Made by a program: the position numbers and the translations under genes
NCBI GenBank assembly: GCA_903813345.2
Contig: CAIIXF020000008.1
Span: 31,768,867 to 31,832,866, forward strand
Reading direction: 5' to 3'
Source of the DNA: Owenia fusiformis
Taxonomy: Eukaryota; Annelida; Polychaeta; Sabellida; Oweniidae
Length of the DNA stretch: 64,000 nt
The notes under the pieces: model-generated
Databases searched by the model: none
What the model was told of the DNA's origin: nothing
The model's input: the letters and a program-made list of their open reading frames with translations, nothing else
Shown: positions 13,501-23,612 of the stretch, piece after piece
Layout of the letters: each line of letters begins with the position of its first letter
How positions within the stretch are numbered: the first letter of the stretch is position 1

Positions 13501-16500
13501 TCGGTGACCTTCGAAAGGTAAAAAAAGTTGTTTTTTCAAATTGATTTTCTGGATTCAAATTTAGGTATTTTTGATCACAAAGGACCCACTGAGGTCTAAA
13601 AAAGTAAAATTTGCAAGGTCAAAGGTCAAGGTCATCAACCTAAATCACAAACTGTGTTTTCTAAGTTTTCAAAATTGGAGACTACAAATCAATATTTTTT
13701 CATGAAAGTAAGCATATATATTCCTCTATAGGTTCTACACATATTAACAATTGACTATTTATTAAAATTGTGTACCAGTTTTGAGATATTGGAATTCAAA
13801 AACTGAAAAAAGGTCAAATTTCGAAACTTTTCAAGACTAAATTTCAACTTGCTTCAAATTGACCAATTTTTTTTTAAAACTCATCTACAAGTTCTCAGGA
13901 TTCCAAATCTGACCTTACTTTTGACATTTGACCTTTATTTGACCTTCAGTGACCTCCGAAAGGTCAAAAAAGTTGATTTTTCAAATCAATTTTCTGGATT
14001 CAAATTTAGGTGCATTTAATCACAAAAGACCTTTAGAGGTCTAAAAAAGTAAAATTTGCAAGGTCAAAGGTCAAGGTCATCAAACTAAATCACAAACTGT
14101 GTTTTCTAAGTTTCTCAAAATTGGTGACTACAAATCAATATTTTTTCATGAAAGTCAGGATATATATTCCTCTATAAGTTCTTCACATATTGGCTATTGA
14201 TTATTTATTAAAATTGTGTACCAGTTTTGAGATATTATAGCTCAAAAACTGAAAAAATGTCAAATTTCAGAATTTTTCAAGGTCAAATTTCAACTTGCAT
14301 TAATTCGACAAAATCTTTTTTAAAAATCATCTACAAGTTGTCTGGAGTTCATATATGATCTTAAATTTGATATTTAACCTTTAGTTGACCTTCTAATTGG
14401 CAATGCCTACAGGGCCTCCGTAAGATTGCTTGCAATCTTCTAGTTATTATTTATTCTTCCTCCCTCTTTTTCTCCTACTTCCGACTAACTTTCAACTAGC
14501 TACTACATAGTCCTACTAGGGACCTGGGCTGAACTTGGCGGGAAAGGAATTTTTATCTAGGTCAAGGTCAAAGGTCAAAATCTAGGTCAAATCTAAGTTT
14601 TTTTCAAGTTTCTCAAATCCTGACACTACACTTCAATATTTTTGGCTGAATTTTTGCATACAGATAGATATTAGTATTCTATTAGTCTTAGCCTTTTGCC
14701 GTCTAGAGAAATTTTGCCTAGATTTTGAGATTTTGAAGGTCAAAAAAAGGTCAAAAAAGGTCTTTTTTCAACTTGCTTCAAATTGACCAAATCTTTTTTT
14801 AAAACTCATCTACAAGTTCTCAGGATTCCAAATCTGACCTAACTTTTGACCTTTGACCTTTGGTTGACCTACAGTGACCTCCGAAAGTCAAAAAAGTTGA
14901 TTTTTCAAATCGATTTTCTGGATTCAAATTTAGGTATATTTATTCACAAAATACCTTCTGAGGTCTAAAAAAGTAAAATTTGCAAGGTCAAAGGTCAAGG
15001 TCATCAAACGAAATCACAAACTGTGTTTTCTAAGTTTCTCAAAATTGGAGACTACAAATCAATTTTTTTTACTGAAAGTCCGAATATATATTCCTCTAAA
15101 GGTTCTACACATATTAGCAGTTGACTATTTATTAAAATTTTGCTCCAGTTTTGAGATATTAGAACTCAAAAACTGAAAAAAGGTCAAATTTCAAAATTTT
15201 TCAAGGTCAAATTTCAACTTGCTCTAAATTGACCAAACATTTTTTTAAAAAGCATTTACAAGATCTAGGGAACTCAAATCTGACCTTAGTTTTGACCTAT
15301 GACCTTTAGTTGACCTTCAGTGACCTTCGAAAGGTCAAAAAAGTTAATTTTTCAAATTGATTTTCTGGATTCAAATTTAGGTTTCTTCAATCAGAAAAGA
15401 TATACTGAGGTCTAAAAAAGTAAAACCTGTAAGGTCAAAGGTCAAGGTCATCAAACAAGATCACAAACTGTGTTTTCTAAGTTTCTCAAAGTTTGTGACT
15501 ACAAATCAATATTTTTGAATTAAAGTCAGGTTATATATTCCTCTAAAGGTTTTACACGTATTAACTATTGATTATCTATTAAAATTCTGCACCAGTTTTG
15601 AGATATTGGACCTCAAAAACTGAAAAAGGTCTAATGTTGAAATTCTTCAAGGTCAAATTTCACATTGCTTCAAATTGACCAAACTTTTTTTAAAAAATCA
15701 TCTACAGGATGCCTGGAGTTCATATATGACCTTGTATTTAAGATTTGACCTTTGGCTGACCTTTAAATGTTCAAAAAAGCCTACAGGGCCTCCGTAAGAT
15801 TGCTTGCAATCTTCTAGTTACGATCTAATTCCTGCCAGTATCAATGAATAAATCTATTGACCAACAGATTGGAAATATGTATTCCAGCGATACCCTCATT
15901 TTGACGAAAGAATGGTACAAATATGTCCACTATTTATCGAGATATCGTGTAGAAAAATTGAAGAAAGACATCGCTTAAGAAATCTCTATTTCTAGACTGA
16001 ACTGTTCACGCTCGCAAGTGGCATCTCCATCTCCATATATGGGCAAAAAGGTGGAGTTAACAATAAGCAATGACACGATTGACACGATTGACACGAAGAA
16101 GTCTCGATGAATCTCGCTTAAACTCCGCCCCTTCTTCGTGAAAAATCACGTGAATTCCGGCTTTTGCTGGGACATATCCGGGCATCTCGGCTTCGAACCC
16201 AATCAGAAGTTTCAATTTTGACTGGCGCCGCATACATTATCTCAAGTCTCACCCAATATTTTTATGTATACGTTAATTAAACATATTTATAGAAAACACA
16301 TAAGGTAAGATTTATTTATAGAAAACACATATAACTTACATTAATCAAAGTTTCAACACAAGAATAGTTTACTCTACCGAAATTAAAAAAGCACTTTATA
16401 ATATGATATAATTATTGAACAATTCCATTTAAAGTAACTAAATGCTCATTTTTAATTTATCAATTCCCTGTTCTACATACTATCTTACAATGATTTTCAA

Positions 16501-19500
16501 ACAGTTATCTCAAGCATCATCATGTTCTTTATAGGTGCGCCTGAGACCTGTAGCATGGGGATTCGGTCTACAGATTGTGCTGGGGATTCTCGTCCTGCGC
16601 TGGAAGCCTGGATACGACGCCATAGAGTGGGTAGCGGATCAAGTGCAAGAGTTCATGTCGTATACACTAGCAGCTGGGGACACCGTATTCGGATTCACCA
16701 TTCTACATCCGTTCATCTTTTTGGTGAGTAAACGGAGATTTATCTCAAAAACTACCCTGATATATTGTGCTTTTCTACTGAATACAGTACGCGTAAAAAC
16801 TAACCTTACACGAGCTCCTTCACGCCGTCGGTATCCATAACTGACACCATGTCTACACTCATCTCAATAAGTTTGGCAACCTAATGTTTTTATTGGCCGG
16901 ATAGCATATCAAAGTCGATCAAATTACTTAATTTCAATTGTTCGGAAAATATGAAAGATTCTTTTAATCGCCAAACAAACAGGCCTAGAAAATTGATTAC
17001 TTAATTTCAATTGTTCGGAAAATATGAAAGATTTTTTTAATCGCCAAACAAACAGGCTTAGAAAATTAATCCAAAATGGAACTTCCGGTAGACACATCTA
17101 TTGATCTGAGAAGTTGTGACTAACCGACTGTTTTTTAGATGATGCCCATGCTCATTTGGTTTGCCGCTGTGATGTCTGTGTTATATTTCTTTGGGATCAC
17201 CCAAGTGATTGTTAAGAAGATGGGTTGGTTTATGCAAATGACGTGTGGAACAACTGCCGTAGAATCACTTAGTGTATCTGCTAATATCTTCCTAAACGGG
17301 GTATGTTTATTTCATATTTTGTTTCAAACAATAAAGGTGCAGATTACAGTAAATAAAGTCGACAAACTATAAATAGTCCAAATACAATTCTATTTAGAGT
17401 TGGCTGTTGTCATTTTTAGGGCATGCTTGGCAAGTTCATCCTCCGATCACAGGGCTTCAAAATCCAGAATATATTCTTTCTTTTTACCCCCTGCGATAAG
17501 CAGTTACCATTTCCCCGATTAAGAACTCGCAATCTGATTGACTGTCGCAACACTGCGACAGAAATCATGTAACATAATTAGATCACGTGATTCAGTTAAA
17601 TCGGGCGCGTCCAAATTGGTTATAGCAAGGGGAAGAAGGAGGTACGGATTCTGGATACCTGCTTAGGAGGATGGGCAAGTTTTGCACATTAATATCCCAT
17701 TAACTAGGCTTTGTCTTTTATATCTTTTGTAGATGGATACACTGCTTATGTTACGTCCCTACCTGGAGAAACTGACCAAGTCCGAGTTTCACGCCATGCA
17801 AGTCGGCAACCAGGCCACCGTTGCTGGATTTGTATTTGCTGTTTTCATCTTGTTAGGGGTAGGTACATGTTGCGTCCATTACCAAGTGACGAGGCCTATT
17901 ATATATCTAAAAGTTACAAAGTGACTTTATCAAAATGATAATGCATTATACAATTAAAAAATGTATAAAGATAAATAAATGAGATCGAAATTATCATTTA
18001 TGATTGTACAGAACAATATTGTCACATAGGTTAACAATAATTATTGTTAGTACCTCCGTGTAAATACTCTCATCTGATTGGTCAATTAGCTGTCAACATT
18101 TTTGCCTGTACCTCACCTGTGCATCATGGGATATCATATTATTGACCGCTTATGTTACTGTACTACACTTGTGAATTATGGGAAATATGTCAACAGCAGT
18201 TTCTCGGTTTACAGTCTCGGTATACAATTTTGCCGGTTGACCTCTGGAGAGGTCAACAATTGTATATTGTCTTATGATGTACGTGTACAGTGAATTTATA
18301 TTTTTCATTAAACGATTGTAGGCACCACCCCAGCATCTGCTGACTGCAGCTTGCATGAGTGCCCCTGCTGCTATGGCAATAGCTAAACTCAACTATCCAG
18401 AAACGGAACAGTCTGTAACCAATGGCGACGTCGAATTTCCACCTCCGTAAGGACATGCGTACATTTATTAACAATTAATAAAAATGGTAGCTGTAATTTC
18501 ACGTTCAAAAGCAGAGAGAATGATCATACTTTGAAACCAAACCTGCTGTTGTATTATATACTTAAAAGTATACTCCTCAAAATCTAACCTGCTACGATTT
18601 ATGGATTCCCTTAACCCAGGCCTCAATACACTCCCCTTCATAAGTTTGGCAACTGGAAGTCGCCAACATGACATACATTTTCTGTGGCATTTATAAAAGC
18701 CTGTTTATGTTCATCAAAAATTCACCAAGGTCGTAAATTTCCAAACTGTTGCATCTAAAGCGAAAATTAAGATATTAACATCAACAGTCATTGATATTCT
18801 ATCTAATGAGAGCCTCCAGTTCCCAAACATATGGTGAGGAGTGTACATCATCCCGTTCTTTCCTTGATTTTAGCATGCATTTATGTCATGTTAACTTATG
18901 TTGTGTGTCTCTTGCAGGGTTGAAAAGAATGTCATCGAATCAGCTTCCAATGGTGCCAAGGCAGCTGGCAAGACTGTCACAGCTGTCGTGATCAGCTTTA
19001 TTTTTATGTTGTCAGCTATAGAGTTTCTTAACGCAACTTTGAAATGGATTGGGGAGAGGGTTGGATATGGCGATCTCACTTTCCAGGTACGCATAAACGA
19101 GTTTTATTTTGTGTTCAAGCAGAGTACGAGTTTTTTCTAGGTTATTTCACCCACGCCCATGTGAATATAACCAACATTTTTCCACCGGTCAATTATGTGG
19201 GTGGAATTACCTAGAATCGAATCGAGAATCTATTAACGTAATTAGAAAGTTAAAAATTTTGCCAAGAGCATGCATATAAAATACTTCATCTTATTCCTGA
19301 AATAAATATTTTAAAACTTACATTACAACTTTTGCTTCATACATGACAACGTACAGCTAAAGTGTACACCCGCAAATTTTGTCACTGTACGTTGTCGATG
19401 GTTAGGCGTGGTATTATAAGGGGCATGTGTACAGTTAACGATAGTGAAAACAAATTGTACTCTAATGACATTCATGATGATGTTCCTTAAACTTATTCAT

Positions 19501-21314
19501 TCACTGTAATGTATTCACTTGCAGTTGATCTGTTCGTACGTCTTCTGGCCATTTGCCTTCTTGATGGGTATAGAGCGAGACAACTGTGGACAAGTCGCCA
19601 AATTATTGGGAATTAAACTGTTTACGAGTGAATTTCTGGCCTACAGTGAACTTGGAGATATGGCAGAAGCTGGTGAAATCACAGTAAGTTCTTTCAAGGG
19701 TCAATGGTTGATAATGTATTGATTTTGTGGCTCAAACGTTCATTTATTTAAAGTCTTTCGGCTATGTTGGACAAAATGATTTTAAACTCAGTTTCTTTGA
19801 ACATAAAAAGCTGACATACTGTATACTTTGGTTGCTTTTTAACTTTACTTATTATTATCGTACATTTAGCAACGATCAGCTGCCATTGCGACGTATGCTT
19901 TGTGTGGGTTTTCTGGATTGGCCACGTGTGCGATTGCAATTGGAGTATGGAGTGCTCTCGTTCCTTCAAGAGTCAGTTGGGTAGCAGAACAAATGTTACG
20001 ATGTGTTATCAATGCAAACATGGCCTGCTTCCTCACTGCATGTGTTGCCAGTAAGTTTGACATCTACCCTGGCTAGTAGTTAGATTCCAGTTTCAGTACC
20101 ATGAGAATGATTTGGCTCAGGGAACATGGTATACAATGACAGATATAGAGAAAGATCCCCAAACTTGATGAATAATAAATTAATTAATTGGATCCATTTC
20201 TAACTTCAATTCAGTATCATCATTTGAACTATGTAGATATTGTTATTTTTATGACACGTCGAATCTTTTCTTTATTCCAGGTGTTCTTTACCGAGACGAT
20301 TTCTCAATTGTCAATGTCAATGGGACATCTATTGACCCTCTGCCCATCGTAGGAAACGGTGGAATAATGGATGTTATACTTGACTTGGTCGGCAGCATCA
20401 TTCCAAAAGACATTATGGATTCCTTTGCGAATATCATTTTGGGAATACGCGATATTGTATTACCCGCAGCGCCAAATTGCACTATTACTGGAGGCACAAT
20501 CGTGAACGAAGTAAACGGAGGTCTCCAAGGTATTTTGGACGTGCTTGGTGCGATCCTACCAGATGATGCCATGGGTTCTCTTAACCAAGTACTTGACGGA
20601 CTGCAAGGGATCGTCCGTCCTCGAGATTGTGTCATCCTCAATGTGACAACTGGTTTCAACGATACAATGGCAACTGCTGAAACCGCAACTGGTGATTTGA
20701 TAGGTACAATCATTGACTTGATATCTGCAATAATACCCGAGGACAGACAAGGTTCTTGGGATAAAGTGCTCCAGGGAATCGAGGACTTGCTCACCCCTGC
20801 TGCAGTGAACTGCTCCAACCCTGATACTATCAACCCTACCGTTGACCCAGTCCTTGTTGGCATATGGGATATTATCAAACAACTCCTTCCAGCTGATGTT
20901 ATAGCATTACTTACACAAATAGGTAATGGTATAGGTGAAATAGTGGCTCCTATTAATAACTGTGATGTAACGACAGTTGCCACTGTAACTGCCAGTGCAA
21001 TGGCAGATTCGGGAATGTCCGCTCTAGCCGCTGTGCCTGGTGTAAACCAGATCTCCTCGCAGCAGCTACAGACAATGCACGACGCAGTGTTACATATGCC
21101 GCAAGAAACAATATCGCAGGTTGCGCAACAAATGACACATATAATTGGCTATTTCCAAACCAGTGATTTACTAGAGACAGCTATGAATACACAAGGGGTC
21201 AATCCAGCAGTGACTAAAATAATTGAACTTTCCCATCAACTTCCTGAACATGTTCTTAATCCATTGCATCGGGTCTTAGAGGGCTTGTCAGAGCTGCTAA
21301 CTGCGGGGACATAA
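4598..21314 (+). CDS. Gene 1: SLC28/CNT-like transporter with long repeat-bearing C-terminal tail
   Basis: Exons: 4598-5163, 6761-6902, 16535-16723, 17139-17300, 17733-17858, 18322-18446, 18918-19086, 19525-19683, 19870-20050, 20281-21314; all GT-AG and phase-consistent, giving about 950 aa. Residues 1-115 are a polar, presumably cytoplasmic tail with PNG repeats; exons 1-2 carry the first membrane helices. CNT landmarks: RPVAWGFGLQ (exon 3), GTTAVESLSVSANIF (exon 4), LRPYL with SEFHA (exon 5), LNYPETE (exon 6), SEF in GIKLFTSEFLAY (exon 8, Glu about 529) and TYALCGFSG (exon 9). CNTs carry nucleosides with Na+ through the plasma membrane, but the expected GQTE, NEF and GFANFSS motifs read NGMDT, SEF and GFSGLAT, so the substrate is uncertain. 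The last exon encodes residues 607-950, an extracellular repeat tail unlike the short ends of known CNTs. The start codon ATGTCC follows ACAAA and is the first ATG of the open frame. Confidence 0.93.
5683..6476. mobile_element. Foldback MITE in gene 1 intron 1
   Basis: About 800 bp with inverted ends: CCGGTGATCGTGAA plus GGGACGGAGGGGGG on the left, and CCCCCCTCCGTCCC plus TTCACGATCACCGG on the right. The inversion continues inward for over 100 bp (AGCAGGCAATTTCTGCTAGG against CTAGCGGAAATTGCCTGCT). A related left arm occurs at 36262-36400. Non-coding; inserted in an intron. Confidence 0.75.
6893..7088 (+). repeat. 30-bp minisatellite starting at the exon 2 splice donor of gene 1
   Basis: About six imperfect copies of a roughly 30 bp unit (core CACATAAGGTAAAATATA, then TTTATAGAAAA). 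The first copy overlaps the last codons of exon 2 (CCACATAAG) and its donor GTAAAA, so every unit repeats a donor-like AAG/GTAAA. Two more copies lie 9.2 kb downstream at 16280-16332. Confidence 0.8.
7089..11497. other. Gene 1 intron 2, repeat-derived stretch with local duplications
   Basis: No exon is visible. Paralogous blocks recur. AATCTGAATGTTTTTAA with GGCATTTGGATTAGACAGG (Tigger-like ends) occurs near 7380, 9080 and 9325. A block with TTGGCNAATCAAANCAGTTC occurs near 7610 and 9475. A block with GTTAGYTATCAGCTG and TCAAGATTTCTCTTCATC occurs near 8050, 10160 and, degraded, near 10580. A hairpin of GCGATATTCCCGA type lies near 9780-9870. The pattern indicates segmental duplication of a 1-2 kb block inside the intron. 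Confidence 0.55.
11498..15820. repeat. 1.37-kb satellite-like element, three tandem units rich in AGGTCA
   Basis: The left end has three short tandem copies (from about 11498, 11571 and 11637) of a palindromic head, AGGAGGCCCC...GGGGCCTCCT, followed by ATCAATTTTGTAGATATTA. Three long units then start at 11711, 13081 and 14451 with TTATTCTTCCTCCCTCTTTT; the first two are 1370 bp and the third about 1368 bp. Units end in GGGCCTCCGTAAGATTGC then TTGCAATCTTCTAGTTA. Each unit contains internal subrepeats about 445 bp apart. No ORF of note. A truncated inverse copy sits in gene 2 intron 8 (27430-27955), so this is a dispersed family. Confidence 0.85.
16280..16332 (+). repeat. Detached copies of the gene 1 exon 2 donor minisatellite
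   Basis: ACATATTTATAGAAAACACA, TAAGGTAAGATTTATTTATA and GAAAACACAT continue the same unit as the array at 6893-7088. The interval between the two pieces (7089-16279) holds the satellite and duplicated blocks. Confidence 0.75.
16843..17065. mobile_element. MITE relic with a 74-bp direct duplication, gene 1 intron 3
   Basis: An ACACTCATCTCAATAAGTTTGG end belongs to the CTCCATAAGTTTGG family seen again at 18630, 44270, 53962-54164 and 63973. Inside, a segment starting ATTACTTAATTTCAATTGTT is repeated at 16922 and 16996 almost without change. Confidence 0.5.
17417..17690. repeat. Imperfect inverted repeat filling gene 1 intron 4
   Basis: Left TTGGCAAGTTCATCCTCC and right GGAGGATGGGCAAGTTTT are inverse of one another, with a small TGTCGCAACACTGCGACA hairpin between. 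Probably a decayed MITE. Confidence 0.4.
17939..18321. other. Gene 1 intron 5, no clear feature
   Basis: The stretch includes a short hairpin, GTTGACCTCTGGAGAGGTCAAC (18235-18256), and a CTGATTGGTCAATTAGCTG word typical of invertebrate MITEs. No coding sequence. Confidence 0.35.
18618..18760. mobile_element. MITE end of the CCATAAGTTTGG family, gene 1 intron 6
   Basis: ACACTCCCCTTCATAAGTTT followed by GGCAACTGGAAGTCGCC matches the termini of the complete copy at 53962-54164. The matching right end is not intact here. Confidence 0.45.
19343..19400. repeat. Short hairpin in gene 1 intron 7
   Basis: TGACAACGTACAG and CTGTACGTTGTCG form an inverted pair around a loop of about 25 bp. Possibly the remnant of a MITE. 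Confidence 0.4.
20281..21314 (+). other. C-terminal repeat domain of gene 1 (exon 10)
   Basis: This exon adds about 344 residues after the last transporter helix. Four units share the pattern hydrophobic-D-x-hydrophobic-hydrophobic, then (I/L)(I/L)P-x-D, then a G-(I/L) helix, then P and Cys. The key Pro is at about residues 648, 700, 759 and 810, and the Cys follows 23-25 residues later (about 673, 723, 784, 834). A fifth, Cys-less unit (HQLPEHVL...VLEGLSELL) ends the protein. Asn-linked glycosylation sequons (NCT, NVT, NCS) fit the extracellular side expected for CNT C-termini. I do not recognise the domain from any named family. The short tails of genes 2-4 (IDEIIGCIIDPDNC; WEEIIDIVDCIFFDNC) look like single distant relatives of the unit, which suggests local amplification. 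Confidence 0.75.
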
Positions 21315-21467
21315 TCAAAACTTTGTTTCTGAAAATTCATGGTGAAATATTTTATTGTACCAGCTGGTTGGAAACAGCAAGACACAAAGTTAATGATATT
21401 ATGTAAATTTTGATATTCTCGATTTTAATTGGTCAACGAAAGGTCAATAATTTTGACTAACCCAAGT
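21315..21467 (+). other. 3' flank of gene 1
   Basis: Sequence after the stop codon is AT-rich and no AATAAA signal was seen in this short stretch. The nearest AATAAA words lie within or beyond the following MITE (AAATAAAATG near 21764), so the true 3' end of the transcript is not settled. Confidence 0.3.
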
Positions 21468-21937
21468 CACATTGTCGCACGGCGGCCGCAAGTCGACCGC
21501 AGAACAATTAAATCGGTGAATTTCTGCGGCGAGCGTAAAAAACTACGCTCGCCTTGCAGCCTCCGTGCGGCGTATGCAGATTTTTACACGCCGCAGGGAA
21601 GGCATAGAAATTATAACTCGGAGTTATAATATTCATTTCTGAGGTCCCCGTAGAAATCAACTGGCTCAACAAGATTGAATCATTATTCGTCAATGTTTCA
21701 CGATCACTTTTCATTTGATAAAATCTCCTAGCACTTTGAATAACATTTTTAAATGGTCCTGATGTAAATAAAATGAAAAAACTATTATTTATCAATATAA
21801 ATTTAAAATTCACCGTGCGGCTGCCGTGGGAAATGTGACTGCAAAAGTATGAGCGCAGAAATTCTGCGGCGAGCGTAGAAAAACTACTGGCCGCAGAAAT
21901 GATAGACCGCAAGGTCACCGTAGGAAATGTGACTGGG
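21468..21937. mobile_element. Foldback MITE with GC-rich ends
   Basis: The left end CAAGTCACATTGTCGCACGG is mirrored by CCGTAGGAAATGTGACTGGG on the right. Both sides contain TTTCTGCGGCGAGCGTA and GACCGCA words, standing out as a GC island in AT-rich DNA. No transposase. It may supply the polyadenylation region of gene 1. Confidence 0.65.
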
Positions 21938-23009
21938 GTGAAGATAAGTGTACATGATATTTTACTGTTCTCAAAGACACCATGACGCAAAATTAAGTTC
22001 CCTTTTCTGTTTTCATACTTGGAACTAAACGATCTATTGTTAGTTTTAACAGCTGATTGACAAAGTTAACTTGTCTGTAGACATTTTATATTTAATTAAT
22101 ATATTATTTCACTAAAGGTCTTATGTGGATACCTTTTGCGATCGTTTGACTTCGCTCCTTAAAAGAGAGCTTCATCCTCGTAGAATTCATAAATAGACTC
22201 TGCGTGTAGGGCATGCATTGTGAGGGAAGACCAAGTTTTTCTTGTTTTCATGTTTGGTAGGGAACTGAGTCCCGATAATAAATTAAATTAATCACCATAG
22301 AAGGGGCAGCGAATGGCTGGTCATGCAATCATACCAATAGCTTTTTAAAAGTTGTACATATGTTTATAGTATATACGTTAGTCTGAAATAAACTATTGTA
22401 ATGTACACGTATGTCTGTCTTAGATAAATTACTACAACGGCGATCTAATGTGGAAATACTTTCACCCGTCTCAGTGATAGGAATATCAAACATGGATACA
22501 AGAGTCATTCAAAAAGTCATTATCTATGTTTTTAAATAATTAAATATTATCACAAACCTCGGAGTCGTGGTACTTTAAACCATTATGTTATAAAATAAGT
22601 TATAAACGTAAATGACAGTTCCTGGCACTTCTTGAAATAATACTGTTTGGGTATGATACAAGTGTATATAACTTAAGGTATTATGTCCACATCACATGGC
22701 ATACACGTGCACAGTATTATTAACTAGTTTTTGTGTGATCTCAGAGGTAAGATTGTAAGTCAGTTTATCTGTTCTGCCCCAAAAAAAGAATATTTTACCT
22801 TGTCTTGAAATATTTATTTATCGATGCTACTAGATAGCATGCTCTTCTTATCTTTATGCCAATATCATTTTCAATTTGCAAGATAGTCATATCTCAAGAA
22901 GTGTTTTTTCGAAACACTTGAACTCCCAAGTTTCAATTATAACAACATGCGACTCATTATGTAACAAGGTTTTCACGAGAGCGAAGAAAAGGCTCTACAT
23001 AGATACAAA
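21938..23009. other. Intergenic spacer between genes 1 and 2
   Basis: No gene or strong repeat was recognised. A 5' noncoding exon of gene 2 could lie here, as the sequence before its ATG ends in a possible splice acceptor at 23595-23596, but no convincing TATA or donor pair was found. Confidence 0.35.
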
Positions 23010-23365
23010 TATGTTGACCCCCGTATGGTACACTAGACATACATTGTAATAGAGGTAAACTCTTTGAAAGACCCCCGTATGCTACACTTGTTACAATGGA
23101 GGCAAACTCTTTGATCGACCCCCGTATGTTACACTTGGTAAAATGGAAGTCAATTCTATGAACGACCGCCGTATGGTTCACTGGATATAATGGAGGCTAA
23201 CTCTTTGAACAACCCCCTCCCTATTTTACACTTGATATAATGGAGGTACACCCTAGATATAATGGAGGCCCACTCTTGGAACGACCCACGTATGTTACAC
23301 TTGATATAATGGAGATATAACTCTTTGATCGACCTCGTATAAAACACTCGATATAATAAAGGTCC
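23010..23365. repeat. Minisatellite about 250 bp upstream of gene 2
   Basis: Seven or eight diverged units of about 45-48 bp with the words GACCCCCGTATG, TACACTTGATATAATGGAGG and AACTCTTTGAA. Adjacent units differ by point changes and small deletions. Its position just before the first exon of gene 2 could affect transcription, though no effect can be read from sequence. Confidence 0.75.
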
Positions 23366-23612
23366 AGTGCATTACAATGTCATCTCATTGATAACGTAAA
23401 AAGTGGTGTGTTTTATATTTTAGGATAACACTTTAAACTTAGGACCACATCAGTTCATAACTCATATTTTAATTTACTACCTATATTAATACTACATGTA
23501 CATGTACTACTAAATAAATCGTAAATGAATTGAAAACGTGAGGGTTGAGCATTTTGATTATCATCGAATTAAAGTTGATGATTATTATTCCCGGAGCGGT
23601 CACTGATAGAAG

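Noticed and set aside
17733-17858. Loss of the hairpin-1 acidic residue in gene 1
   Set aside because: A first alignment with a gap gave Thr at the Glu position; the gap-free alignment between NIF and RPYL places Asp there, so the acidic residue is conserved as Asp.
20288-20983. 231-codon open frame on the - strand opposite gene 1 exon 10
   Set aside because: A shadow frame: the + strand has the coherent repeat protein joined in phase to exon 9, with sequons and fixed Cys spacing.
23010-23365. Spaced repeats as a CRISPR array
   Set aside because: Units are degenerate and contiguous with no unique spacers, and the genome is eukaryotic.
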